A DNA stretch of 64,000 nucleotides from CAZIOH01 sp964540815. Its GTDB lineage: Bacteria > Myxococcota_A > Polyangia > Fen-1088. The translations under genes and the position numbers were made by a program. A model generated the notes under the pieces. The model had not been told where the DNA came from. It was given only the letters and a program-made list of their open reading frames with translations, and made no database searches. Location: NCBI GenBank assembly GCA_964540815.1, contig CAZIOH010000013.1:1-64000 (forward strand), written 5' to 3'. Below, piece by piece: positions 34,230 through 43,134 of the stretch (its first letter is position 1; each line of letters starts with the position of its first letter).

Positions 34230-35678
34230 CTACGAGAGGCTGTAGCGCGGCAGCCTCATGACCGCGGTCTGCAGGCCCTCGGCGAAGGCCGGATGCACGA
34301 ACTCGGCGTCCACGATGGCGCGGACGGATGCGCCGGCTTGCATCAGGACCAGGAACACGTGGATCAGCTCCCCGGCGTCCGCGCCGACGATGCGGGCCCC
34401 CAGGATCCGCTCGGAGGACGGATCGACCAGGACCTTGACGATCCCCGCCGTCTCGTCGGTCTCGATGGCCCGCGCGATGTTGCCGAAGGGAAGGGTGGCG
34501 ACGTCGGCGTGGATCCCCTGGGCGTGCGCCTGGCGCTCCGACAGGCCCACGCCGGCCACCTGCGGGTCGGTGAAGACGGTGAACGGGACCAGCCGCTGAC
34601 TCCGCGCCCGCGCCGGCCGTCCCGTGAGCAGGTCGAAGAGCACCCGATGATCGTCCCAGGCGGTGTGCGTGAACTGGGGGCCGTCGGTGCAGTCGCCGAC
34701 GGCGAAGACCCCGGGGATGCTGGTCTGGTAGTGCTCGTCGACCCGGACGTGCCCCCCCGCGTCGAGCGCGATGCCACCCTCGGCGCAGCCGAGATCATCG
34801 GTGTTGGGGCGCCGTCCCGTCGCGACCAGCAGGTGCGAGCCGCGAATGATCTCGCCGCTGGTCAGGGTCAGCGCCAGCTCCCCCGCCGTCGCCGATCTCG
34901 GTGCCTCCGCAGCGCCCGCCGCCTCGCGCGGAGCGTTCCGCTCGGCGTCGGGTTGCATCTCGATCCGCACCGCCCCAGACCCGTGCGCGAGCCCGATGCC
35001 CTCTGTTCGAAGCGCCACCTCGAGCGCCTCGGACACATCCGGGTCCTCGCGCGGCAGGAGGCGCTCCCTCTGGTTGACGATGGTCACCTCGGCGCCGAGC
35101 CGACGCATCAGCTGGCCGAGCTCGCAGCCAATGTATCCGCCCCCGAGGACGAGGAGGTGACGTGGCAGCTGGTCGAGGTCGAGCAACCGCGTGCTGTCGA
35201 GGTACGGAATCGCGTCGAGCCCAGCGACCGCGGGGATGGCCGCGCGGGCTCCCACGTCGATGACCACGCGGTCGGCCTCGAAGCGCTCGCCCGCCACCTC
35301 GACGGTGCGTTCGGCGACGAGGCGGGCATGCCCTCGGGTGAAGGTCAGTCGGTCACCGCCGGAGGCGAGCCGCCGTTCGACGCCGTGACGCCAGCGCGCC
35401 ACCATCTCGTTCTTGCGCGCGACCACGGCGGGGAAGTCGACCGCCACCTCCCCGGTGGACACCCCGAGGCGGTGCGCGGTCCGGGCCACGTGCGCGGCGC
35501 GCGCGCTCGCGATCATCGTCTTGGTGGGCGTGCACCCGGTGTTCGAGCAGGTGCCGCCCGCCGCCCCGCGTTCGATGATTCGCACGCGCAGACCGGCCGC
35601 GGCCAGGCGGGTCGCGAGGGGCACCCCGGCCTGGCCGGTGCCGATGATGATGACGTCGTCTCGGGTGTGCGTGCTCAT
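34230..35678 (-). CDS. MerA-like FAD-dependent disulfide oxidoreductase
   Basis: This 482-aa class I pyridine-nucleotide-disulfide oxidoreductase has an FAD-binding GTGQAGVPLATRLAAAG, redox-active CX4C at Cys44 and Cys49 (GGTCSNTGCTPTKT), NAD(P)-binding LGGGYIGCELGQ, ATGRRPNTDDLG, and a C-terminal dimer/active-site end HPAFAEGLQTAV. It lacks the MerA heavy-metal domain and the C-terminal vicinal Cys pair, so it is not a true mercuric reductase. Such genes are often annotated mercuric reductase-like or dihydrolipoamide dehydrogenase-like. The loop around residues 265-285 is Ala/Arg-rich and longer than usual. Substrate unknown; cytoplasmic. Confidence 0.87.
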   Translation of the reverse strand: MSTHTRDDVIIIGTGQAGVPLATRLAAAGLRVRIIERGAAGGTCSNTGCTPTKTMIASARAAHVARTAHRLGVSTGEVAVDFPAVVARKNEMVARWRHGVERRLASGGDRLTFTRGHARLVAERTVEVAGERFEADRVVIDVGARAAIPAVAGLDAIPYLDSTRLLDLDQLPRHLLVLGGGYIGCELGQLMRRLGAEVTIVNQRERLLPREDPDVSEALEVALRTEGIGLAHGSGAVRIEMQPDAERNAPREAAGAAEAPRSATAGELALTLTSGEIIRGSHLLVATGRRPNTDDLGCAEGGIALDAGGHVRVDEHYQTSIPGVFAVGDCTDGPQFTHTAWDDHRVLFDLLTGRPARARSQRLVPFTVFTDPQVAGVGLSERQAHAQGIHADVATLPFGNIARAIETDETAGIVKVLVDPSSERILGARIVGADAGELIHVFLVLMQAGASVRAIVDAEFVHPAFAEGLQTAVMRLPRYSLS

Positions 35679-35751
35679 GGATGGCGGCCCTCCGACCAGC
35701 GCGGCTCGTGCGCTGCGGAAGACTACCAGAGGCGGTCAGCGCCGCCCGCGG

Positions 35752-36672
35752 TCACCAGGTGACGGTGTCGACGTAGACCGTGCCGGTCCAGGACTGGGTC
35801 ACGTCGAGCTGGACCCCGAGCTCCTGGATGGCGGGGGAAGCCCCCGGGACGGTGACCACGACGGTGTTCCAGGCCCCGAGCTTCAGCGTCGGAGATGACA
35901 CCGTGACCCCGGTCCAGGTGTATCCAGGCGCGCCGGTCTTGACGTAGGGCTGAATCGAGCCGAGGGGCCCGCCCGTCGCCGGGACGAGCACGTGAAAGGT
36001 CACCTTGGCGCTGGCCGGGGGACCACCGGTCGGGGTCGAGACCGCGACCTGGAACTTCTGGGCCGGCACGGTGGAGAGGGTCGCCGCGAGAGAGGCGAGC
36101 CCCGCGAAGTGCTCCGCGGCGCTCGATACGACGCTGACGAAGGGCGGGCAACCGGTCGGGGCGCCCCATCCCTGGGCCGATTGTTCGAAGGAATAGCGCG
36201 CGCCATCCGCAGGGGCACCTCCGCTTCCCGGCGCGATCTGTCCCCCGCTCCCGGAGCCACCCGAACCCGTACCGCCCGAGCTGGCGCCACCCGAGCTCGA
36301 ACCCCCGGTGCCAGTCCCACCACCCGAGCTCGTCCCACCCGAGCTCGTCCCGCCCGAGGCGCTCCCGCCGCTCGAGGCGCTCCCGCCGCTCGACGCCCCC
36401 CCCGAGCCCTGTCCGCCACTGGCGGCCAAGGTCCCACCGCTGCCGCCAACCGAGGTTCCTCCGGTCGCGACCACGCCCCCTCCCGAGCCGGTCGTGACAC
36501 CACCGTCCTCGGGTCCGGAGCCCCCAGGGTCACCGTTCAGAAAGGAGCCGCCATCGGCACCACCGACGACGCGAACGTAGCTCGAGCCTTCACAGCAAAG
36601 GAGGATGCCCGAGAGCAACATCGCGGCAGCTTCGGCCCAAGGGCTCCCGGTCCTGGCACGAGGACGCGACAT
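35752..36672 (-). CDS. Ser/Gly-linker lipoprotein with carbohydrate-binding-like beta-sandwich
   Basis: The product is 306 aa from ATG 36672, with a signal peptide and lipobox LLCC (about 27). A long, almost pure Ser/Gly linker with many SSGG units spans about 50-150. The C-terminal 155 residues form a beta-sandwich: ARYSFEQSAQGWG, VTFHVLVPATGGPLGSIQPY, YTWTGVTVSSPTLKLGAWN and WTGTVYVDTVTW. This resembles carbohydrate-binding domains attached to mannanases and xylanases. No enzyme domain is present, so the protein probably displays a binding module at the cell surface. Confidence 0.65.
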   Translation of the reverse strand: MSRPRARTGSPWAEAAAMLLSGILLCCEGSSYVRVVGGADGGSFLNGDPGGSGPEDGGVTTGSGGGVVATGGTSVGGSGGTLAASGGQGSGGASSGGSASSGGSASGGTSSGGTSSGGGTGTGGSSSGGASSGGTGSGGSGSGGQIAPGSGGAPADGARYSFEQSAQGWGAPTGCPPFVSVVSSAAEHFAGLASLAATLSTVPAQKFQVAVSTPTGGPPASAKVTFHVLVPATGGPLGSIQPYVKTGAPGYTWTGVTVSSPTLKLGAWNTVVVTVPGASPAIQELGVQLDVTQSWTGTVYVDTVTW

Positions 36673-36963
36673 TCGCAGGACGTGATCCTCGTCCAATCCT
36701 TCCACCGACTTGAGGCGGTTGCGCGGATGAGCCCGCCGCCCAGGATGTCCGAGTCCGAGTCCGAGTTCGTGTGCGCGCTCGCGGGGGGTGCACAGGCGCT
36801 GGGCGGAGCCACGCTGCGGCAAACTTCAGAGGTTCTTTTCGTCGATGCGCCAGAGCGAGCGCCGCGAGCGGGTCTTCCAACGGGAGGCGCGGCTTTGCCG
36901 CGCCGGCTGACCTCAGCAAGATCCGACGGGGGGCACGTGGGGGGACGTCCGCGGCCCCCCGCG
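36673..36963. other. Intergenic region with hexamer repeat and hairpin
   Basis: There is no gene in these 291 bp. It contains hexamers GTCCGA x3 plus GTTCGT (36747-36770) and the perfect hairpin GGCGCGGC-TTT-GCCGCGCC (36886-36904). The hairpin lies 60 bp beyond the stop of the minus-strand esterase gene and is probably its terminator, although no T-tract follows. Confidence 0.5.
36886..36904 (-). terminator. Hairpin downstream of the esterase gene
   Basis: Perfect 8-bp arms with a 3-nt loop. The loop-proximal GGCTTTGCC is shared with the hairpin at 38303-38337. There is no U-tract, so it is tentative. Confidence 0.35.
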
Positions 36964-38211
36964 TCAATTCGCCGGCTTGTAGCCGCGCCAGAGCCATTCC
37001 ATCGCGAAGGGGAGATCCTGGTTCAGCATGGCCCCCCCGCCGTGCGGGATGCTGCTGTCGCCCCAGATGAACCGCACGTGGTTCCCCTTGGCCATGAGGG
37101 CATTGGACATCGCCCGGTTCGCGTCGAGCCAGCCGGGCATGTCTCCCTCACTCGAGGAGAAGAAGACCCGCAGCGGGCTCATCGGGGCATTCATGACCGT
37201 CATGGGATACATGTCGCCGCCCTTGCCACCGATGTTCCGGAAGGTCCCGCTGCTGGTGAGGACCCGGTGGAAGTGCTCCGGCTTGAACCAGGCGATCGAG
37301 AAGGCCGCGATCCCTCCCGAGCTGTTGCCGGTCGCCGCACGGCCGGCCGGATCGTCGGTGATGTTGTACCCCATCCCCTTCACCCAGGGCAGGACCTCGT
37401 TCATGATGAAGTCGCCGTACTTCCCGCTGACCGTGTCGTACTCGTCGGAGCGATCGGCGGGCGTGCTGGCCGGGATGAAGAGGTTGATGGTGATGGGCGC
37501 CTTTCCGGCGGCGATCAGGTTGTCGTAGATGATGGGGAAGCGGCCGACCCACTGACGTCCATCCTGCGTCACCATCAGGGCGGCGGGCTTGGCCTTGGTG
37601 TACTGGGCCGGCACGTAGATCTGGATCGGGAACGACCGGCCCGGGTAGATCGTCGTGCTGGCGAAGTTCATGGGCCCGAGCACCTGGCCCGCGGGAACGC
37701 CCGCGGCCCGCGTCAACCCCGCCGGTTGATTGTTGTAAGGCGGCAGCACGTGGAACTCGCCGTCGCCATCGGTCCCCGGATCGACCTCGGTCGCGCTCGC
37801 CCCGGCGGGCGCGCCCCCACCACCCGGCGGTGTGACCGCGCCACCCCCGGCCGCGGTTGCTCCACCGCCCCCAGGCGGAGGGGCCTTTCCGCCGCCTGCG
37901 TCACCGGGAGCACCTCCGGTGCCGACTCCCGGCCCTGCGCCGCCACTTCCCGTTCCCGGGGCGGCGCCGCCCGAGCCCGACTGGGCGGCCCCTCCGCTCC
38001 CCACCGCCGCGACGCCGCCGCTGCCGGTGGTCGCGCCTCCGCTGCTGCCGATGGGCAGCACGGAGCCCCCCGAACCTGGGCTCGACGAGCCGCCGCTGTT
38101 CGAAGATCCCCCTGTTCCGCTCCCCGACTCACTCGACGACGACCCGCACCCCACCAAGGTCAAGGCCGCTACCGAGACCATTGCCAAGACGCCATCGCGC
38201 ATTCTCATCAT
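36964..38211 (-). CDS. Alpha/beta-hydrolase esterase lipoprotein (enterochelin/feruloyl esterase type)
   Basis: The product is 415 aa from ATG 38211, preceded by AAAGGA. The signal peptide has lipobox TLVGC (Cys21), followed by a Gly/Ser/Pro linker to about 155. The catalytic domain shows FPIQIYVPAQYTKAKPAALMVTQDG, FIMNEVLPWVKGMGYNI, the nucleophile elbow GNSSGG, and SIPHGGGAM with a candidate catalytic His. This is the esterase-D/Fes-like family that includes feruloyl and acetyl-xylan esterases as well as siderophore esterases. With the polysaccharide-active neighbours a hemicellulose esterase is the likeliest guess; the substrate is unproven. Confidence 0.8.
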   Translation of the reverse strand: MMRMRDGVLAMVSVAALTLVGCGSSSSESGSGTGGSSNSGGSSSPGSGGSVLPIGSSGGATTGSGGVAAVGSGGAAQSGSGGAAPGTGSGGAGPGVGTGGAPGDAGGGKAPPPGGGGATAAGGGAVTPPGGGGAPAGASATEVDPGTDGDGEFHVLPPYNNQPAGLTRAAGVPAGQVLGPMNFASTTIYPGRSFPIQIYVPAQYTKAKPAALMVTQDGRQWVGRFPIIYDNLIAAGKAPITINLFIPASTPADRSDEYDTVSGKYGDFIMNEVLPWVKGMGYNITDDPAGRAATGNSSGGIAAFSIAWFKPEHFHRVLTSSGTFRNIGGKGGDMYPMTVMNAPMSPLRVFFSSSEGDMPGWLDANRAMSNALMAKGNHVRFIWGDSSIPHGGGAMLNQDLPFAMEWLWRGYKPAN

Positions 38212-38292
38212 TGCTTTTCCTTTGTCATTCGCTGGTGATCCGAACGGGATCGGGGCTGTGAACCATCTCTTGCGCTTCGAGCCCAGGGGCCG

Positions 38293-38337
38293 CCAAAAAA
38301 AATGTCCAGCGGGGCGGCTTTGCCGCCCGGCTGGACA
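38293..38337 (-). terminator. Strong intrinsic terminator after DUF1592 pair B
   Basis: On the minus strand TGTCCAGC pairs with GCTGGACA around an inner stem GGCGGC/GCCGCC, and the hairpin is followed at once by eight T residues (A-run at 38295-38302 on the plus strand). It lies 58 bp past the DUF1592 stop. This is the best Rho-independent terminator in the window. Confidence 0.85.
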
Positions 38338-38394
38338 CATGAGACGACCGGGCGCTCGCGACGTCCTTGGGACGTGGGTCCCTACATCCGCTCG

Positions 38395-40221
38395 CTACAT
38401 CGGCTGTCGGCTGCGGAACGCCTCGCTCAACATGACGGTGCGCAGGACGCTGCCGAGGCTGCCATTCGCGACCTGTGCCTGCTGCGCCAGGTAGCTGGCC
38501 CAGTTGGCGTCGTCCGGCTGGTTCATCAGTCGACCGATGGCGTAGGTCATGAACTTCTGGGTGAGGCACGGCGCGAACCGCGCATCCTTGGCCAGGGCCG
38601 CGCCCATCTGCTTGGCGCCGTTGAAGGCCGTTCCGTCGGTCAGGGTCCCCGACGCATCGATCGCGCTCGTCCCATCCATCGTTCGGTAGGAGCCGGTCGC
38701 GTCGAAGTTCTCGAGGCCGAAGCCCAGCGGATCCATGATCGAGTGACATCCCGAGCAAGCCGGGCTGCTGCGGTGGGCCTCGAGGCTGGCGCGCAGGCTC
38801 AGGCTCGAATCGAGCGGCAACGACGAGACGTTGTCGGGCGGCGGAGGAATCGTCCCGCACAGCAGGCGCGAGAAGATGAAGTCGCCCCGCTTGACGGGCG
38901 AAGTGCGGGTCGGCAACGACGTGGTGGTCAGGACCGAGCCGAGCGTGAGGAGCCCGGCGCGCTGGGTGGCCGAGGTGTCCGCCTTCCAGGTCCCGTCCGC
39001 GCCCGGGGTGCCGGTCGCCGCGAGCCCGTAGTACTTCGCCAGGCCCGCATCGACGTAGGTGAAGCTGGCCGTCATCATCGCGGAGACCGGTTGCGCCGAC
39101 GCCAGGAAGTCCTGGACGAAGTTCCGCGCCTCGAGCCGCATCGAGTTGGTCAGGGTGGCCGCGAAGTTCGGGAAGGTCTTGGCATCCACCTGGTGACCGA
39201 CGATGCTGTTGAAGTCGAGCCAGGCGCCCGCGAACTGGTCGAGCAACGCACCCGACTTGGGATCCGCCAGCATGCGGTCGATCTGTGCCTTCACCTGGTC
39301 GTCGGTCGCGAGCTGGCCCGCGTCCGCGGCCGCCGAGAGCGTGGCGTCCGGGATCGAGCCCCACAAGGCGAAGGAGAGCCGCGTCGCCAGCTCGTAGGCG
39401 TTGAGCCGGTGGGAGCCGCTCGTTCCGGCCGGATCGGTCTCCACCTTGAAGATGAAGTAGGGCGACATCAGCACGGCCGCGAGGCCGGCCTTGAGACCGT
39501 CGGTCGGGGTCGCCCCGAGGGTCTTGGCGCTCGAGACCGCGGTCATGAGGGCGTCGACCTGGGCCGTGGTGACCGGTCGGCGGAAGGCGCGTCGGGCGAA
39601 TGCCGAGATGATGGTCCTGGCGCAGGTGTCGCCCGCCGTGGTCACGTTGCACGTGAGGACGGTGCTCTGACGGGCCGCCGGGGCCGCGAACAGCTCATCC
39701 ATCAGGGTGAACGCCGCGTTCTCGTACGCCTGCACGTAGGTCGGTGACAAGCTCAGCGAGGATCCCACCGTGGTGAACTCCGCCCCGAGGTCGTCGGACG
39801 GGAAGCCGGTGCCCGGCGTGAGGGTGGTCCCGAGGAGATCCCGCACGGTGTTGTTGTACTCGGACGCGTTCAGCCTGCGCAGCGTCACCACGCCCGGATT
39901 GGTCGGTGCGGTCACCGGCACCTGCGTCGCGACGTTGTTGGTCGGCACGGAGCCCGCGGGCCCGCCCGGCGTATTGTTCGCCGTCCCGCCGGGGGTGGTT
40001 CCGTTGTTGGCTCCCGTCGCGGTCCCGTTGGGGGTTCCCCCGCCGGTCGGGGAAGTCGTTCCACTTCCCGAGCCCGACGAGCTGGTTCCCCCGTTGTTCG
40101 CGACCGATCCGGTGCCAGTGTTGCCGTCCCCGGACTTGCTGACCACCTTGCCGGAGCAGCCTCCAAGGGCGATCGCCAGGGCGACCATCCCGAAGGTGTT
40201 CAGTCTCCTTAGCGATTCCAT
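38395..40221 (-). CDS. DUF1592-family haem-motif lipoprotein (pair B)
   Basis: The product is 608 aa from ATG 40221, with AAAGGAG about 10 nt upstream. The lipobox is LGGC (Cys22), then a Thr/Gly/Asn linker to about 120. The domain order is as in pair A: LRRLNASEYNNTVRDLLG (DUF1587), FRRPVTTAQVDALM (DUF1595), YELATRLSFALWGSIPD (DUF1592), LPTRTSPVKRGDFI and the single CxxCH motif CSGCH from Cys489 with DPLGFGLENFD (DUF1588), and a C-terminal DUF1585. The start overlaps the end of the DUF1552 gene by 13 nt, so the two are translationally coupled. Predicted envelope haem protein of unknown reaction; an intrinsic terminator follows. Confidence 0.9.
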   Translation of the reverse strand: MESLRRLNTFGMVALAIALGGCSGKVVSKSGDGNTGTGSVANNGGTSSSGSGSGTTSPTGGGTPNGTATGANNGTTPGGTANNTPGGPAGSVPTNNVATQVPVTAPTNPGVVTLRRLNASEYNNTVRDLLGTTLTPGTGFPSDDLGAEFTTVGSSLSLSPTYVQAYENAAFTLMDELFAAPAARQSTVLTCNVTTAGDTCARTIISAFARRAFRRPVTTAQVDALMTAVSSAKTLGATPTDGLKAGLAAVLMSPYFIFKVETDPAGTSGSHRLNAYELATRLSFALWGSIPDATLSAAADAGQLATDDQVKAQIDRMLADPKSGALLDQFAGAWLDFNSIVGHQVDAKTFPNFAATLTNSMRLEARNFVQDFLASAQPVSAMMTASFTYVDAGLAKYYGLAATGTPGADGTWKADTSATQRAGLLTLGSVLTTTSLPTRTSPVKRGDFIFSRLLCGTIPPPPDNVSSLPLDSSLSLRASLEAHRSSPACSGCHSIMDPLGFGLENFDATGSYRTMDGTSAIDASGTLTDGTAFNGAKQMGAALAKDARFAPCLTQKFMTYAIGRLMNQPDDANWASYLAQQAQVANGSLGSVLRTVMLSEAFRSRQPM

Positions 40222-41621
40222 GCGAGCTGCTCCTTTCCGTCGTCCCCGTAGGTCTTGAGGGTCACCCCGTACAAGCTGAGGAGATTGATGTAAAAATCGC
40301 CGAAGGTTTTCTGCATCGTGTAGTCCGTGAGGACCGGGTACTTCACGCACCGGTCGGTGACCACCGCGCCGCCGAGCTGGCCCGCGACCAGCATCGGGTA
40401 GTTGTCGTGGTTGTGGGCGTTCCCGTCGGAGAGATCGCTGCTGATGAGGACCAGGCTGTTGGCCAGGACCGACTTGCCATCGGGGTCCGTGGGATCCGTA
40501 GCGGTCTTGAGCTTGGTCAGGAAGCTCGCGATCTGGGTCTGCTTCCAGAGCACCGCCGCCCGGAACTTCTGCAACCGGGTCCCCATGTTCATGTGGTGCG
40601 AGATGGTGTGATCCGTCGCCTCGCCCCCGATGGCCGCGATGTCCGGGATGAACCCGAGGTCACGCTGGTTCTGTGCGTCCCCCATCATGAACGAGATGGC
40701 CCGGGTCAGGTCGCACTGGAGGGCGATGGCCATCAAGCTGTGCATCGACTCGAGCTGCCCCGACTGGAAGGCCAGGTTGGCGGCCGGGCGCGCCGGCTTG
40801 GCGCAGCTCACCATCGACGGGGTCTTCTGGAGCTCGACCTCGAGCGCCCGGATCCCGGTGAAGAGCTCGTCGACCTTGAGCTTGTCGGCGGCGTTGAGGA
40901 GATTGTCGAGCTCGGCGCCGTGGGGGACGACCGCGTCGAGGACGCTCTTCTTCAGGGCCCGCCGCATCGTCGCGTCGGCGGTGCTGACCATCGGGTCGTT
41001 CCCCGTGAAGAGGTTGTCGAAGGCCGCCTGGGGGTCGATCTCCTTGCCGAGCGGGGTGGCGGCCCCCTGCGGATAGCTCATGCTCCCGTCGGGCATCGTC
41101 ATCGACAGGCCCCGCCACGAGATGTTGCGGGTGTAGAAGGTGCCGAACTGGTCGGCGCCGGCGATGTTGTGGGTCCCGAGCTGGATCGAAGGGAGCGGGG
41201 TGCAGGCGCCCACGGCGTCGGCGACGATCTGGTCGACCGACGAGTTCGTGATCTGCTGCATCTTGGTCGGCTTGCGCGCCGTGAAGAGCGAGCCGCTGCC
41301 GATGGAGTGATCGCCGAGCTCGCGCCGCCGCTGCTGGTTCTCGAGGCCGGCCACGAACAGCAGATCCGACTTGAGGGCCTGCATGGGGGCCAGCATCGCG
41401 GGCAGCGTCCAGGCCGTCCCCGCTCCTGCGGCGGCCGGGACGTGCTCATCCAGCTTGTGCCCATTGGGGAACATGTAGGTGACCAATCGCTTGGCCGGTG
41501 TACACGCGGAGGCCGCCGCAGAGGCTCTCCGCGAATACAGCAAGGACGGGAGCAGAGGTAACGTGATGGTTACCCCTGCCGACGATATGAATCGTCGTCT
41601 CGACAAGTCGTTGCGCGTCAT
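40209..41621 (-). CDS. DUF1552 Tat-exported protein (pair B)
   Basis: The product is 470 aa from ATG 41621 with GGAGG upstream. The twin-arginine signal is SRRRFISSAG followed by a hydrophobic core. The body resembles the pair A protein: KRLVTYMFPNGHKLDE near the start, LGDHSIGSGS, and SDLSDGNAHNHDNYPMLVAGQ near the end. SD-x2-DGN-x-HNH is the conserved candidate metal site in both. It is first in its two-gene operon here but second in pair A. Activity unknown; exported folded through Tat. Confidence 0.88.
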   Translation of the reverse strand: MTRNDLSRRRFISSAGVTITLPLLPSLLYSRRASAAASACTPAKRLVTYMFPNGHKLDEHVPAAAGAGTAWTLPAMLAPMQALKSDLLFVAGLENQQRRRELGDHSIGSGSLFTARKPTKMQQITNSSVDQIVADAVGACTPLPSIQLGTHNIAGADQFGTFYTRNISWRGLSMTMPDGSMSYPQGAATPLGKEIDPQAAFDNLFTGNDPMVSTADATMRRALKKSVLDAVVPHGAELDNLLNAADKLKVDELFTGIRALEVELQKTPSMVSCAKPARPAANLAFQSGQLESMHSLMAIALQCDLTRAISFMMGDAQNQRDLGFIPDIAAIGGEATDHTISHHMNMGTRLQKFRAAVLWKQTQIASFLTKLKTATDPTDPDGKSVLANSLVLISSDLSDGNAHNHDNYPMLVAGQLGGAVVTDRCVKYPVLTDYTMQKTFGDFYINLLSLYGVTLKTYGDDGKEQLAWNR

Positions 41622-41757
41622 TCTTGAGCCTCCAGTCGGAAACGGGGGTGCCGCGTGGATCGGTCCGAAGGGCTAAGTGAGTTCGGGCGCCTAACCAACA
41701 CAGCGCAGGTCCACCCCGAGGGGCGGTTGCAACGCGTCGAGTCGCAGGGACCTCGGG

Positions 41758-43134
41758 TCAGAAGAAGCCGAGATGTACCAGCAATCCCGGCCGGAAACGG
41801 GAGGGCGCCGCGACCTCCGATGTGACACCCGACACTCTTTGATCGTAGTGGATGGGGCTCGGGAGGAGGTCGGCCAAGATCTGCACCCCGCCCCACAAGT
41901 GGGAGGCGAGCTCCTTCCAGATTCCCAGGGTGGCGGTCAAGACGAGGCTGCTCGTCCAGCGCTCCGGGGTGAGCGTCGCCGTGGGATCGAGCGTTCCGGG
42001 TTGCGGCGAGAGACGAGTTGCGTCGATTCCAGCCCCGAGGCGGGCACCGAGGTGGACGGAACCGAGCGGCAGCGCGTACCCGAGCCCGGTCCGTGCCGCC
42101 AAGGTCTCGACGTCGACGCCTGCCGAGGTCCCCGGGTAGCGCTCCGGCCACCTGTATTGCCCGAGGAGCCACACGCCGAGCCCGGGTCGATCGCGGCCGC
42201 CGCTCGCCTCCAGCAACAGCCCCGGTCCATGGGCCAAGGGCAATCCACCTCCGAGCGACTGGGCGGCATAGAACCCGCTCACGCCGAAGCGCAGGGCGAG
42301 GGGCGCCGCCCGCGCGTCTCCCGGGGGGGCGGGCGTCTCCGTCGGCCGTGCGCGCTCGACCAGGGTGGGTGCGGGCTCGGGGGTAGGCGCGTCGCTGTCG
42401 CTGGAGGATGCCGCTGGCGACTCGCCCTCGGTCCTGGGCGCGGGGAGGGGCGTGAGGGTGGGCCCGCGCGCCGGCTCGGGAGGGGCGGTTGGTGCCTCCT
42501 GGGTTGGCTCGCGGGTCGCGAGCACCGCTCGCGCCTGCTCCCGGGTCAGTCCGCCCGCTTGGTTGTCGATCAGGGCCCTGATGGACAGCTCGAGCACGCT
42601 CGAGAGGGACTCCCGGTCCAGCTCGTCGAAGCCCTTCGACAGCTCGACGTCGCGCACCAGGAACTGCTGCCCGGACGGGGCCGCGAAGTAAAGTCGCGCC
42701 CGTCGTCGGGCCTGCTGCTGATCGGAGACATCGACCCAGCACCGGATGACGGGCCGAGAATCGTGGATGGTTTGCAGGATCTCGATCGGGTTGAAGCGCG
42801 CGGTCCGGACCCAGTGCGGAGAGGAGCCTCGGATGGGCCAGGGCTCGATGACCGACCGGACCCGCAGCAGATCCGCCGCGCTGCCCACCACGGTGAGCTC
42901 GACCGGAATCTGGTCCGGGCCGGCGTCCGGGTCCGGGTTCGAGCTCGGGTCCGGATCGGCGTTCGGGCTGGCGGGGCCTGGAGCCGCGGCAGGCGGATCG
43001 CTCTTGGTGACTGCCCGCGCGGGCTCGCCAGGCAGGCCCACGGTCAAGCCGACCGTCACGATCGCGATCCAGCTTCCGACGGCGGCCCGGGAGCGATCGA
43101 CACCGACCAGCGCCGAGAGCGGTCGCCGGATCAC
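41758..43134 (-). CDS. Envelope beta-barrel protein of the ECF-sigma operon, unrecognised
   Basis: The product is 458 aa from GTG 43134, whose GTGA overlaps the anti-sigma stop. The signal peptide ends near EPARA. A region of about 130 residues (VELTVVGSAADLLRVRS, FDELDRESLSSVLELSIRALI) precedes a Pro/Ala-rich linker. The C-terminal 150 residues read like transmembrane beta-strands (LRFGVSGFYAAQSLGG, TGLGYALPLGSVHLGARLGAG) and end in LLVHLGFF, with the terminal Phe of outer-membrane barrels. The family is unknown to me, but such proteins accompany ECF sigma/anti-sigma pairs in myxobacteria. Confidence 0.55.
   Translation of the reverse strand: MIRRPLSALVGVDRSRAAVGSWIAIVTVGLTVGLPGEPARAVTKSDPPAAAPGPASPNADPDPSSNPDPDAGPDQIPVELTVVGSAADLLRVRSVIEPWPIRGSSPHWVRTARFNPIEILQTIHDSRPVIRCWVDVSDQQQARRRARLYFAAPSGQQFLVRDVELSKGFDELDRESLSSVLELSIRALIDNQAGGLTREQARAVLATREPTQEAPTAPPEPARGPTLTPLPAPRTEGESPAASSSDSDAPTPEPAPTLVERARPTETPAPPGDARAAPLALRFGVSGFYAAQSLGGGLPLAHGPGLLLEASGGRDRPGLGVWLLGQYRWPERYPGTSAGVDVETLAARTGLGYALPLGSVHLGARLGAGIDATRLSPQPGTLDPTATLTPERWTSSLVLTATLGIWKELASHLWGGVQILADLLPSPIHYDQRVSGVTSEVAAPSRFRPGLLVHLGFF

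Noticed and set aside
34230..35678. True mercuric reductase
   Set aside because: No N-terminal metal-binding domain, no C-terminal Cys pair and no mer genes nearby.
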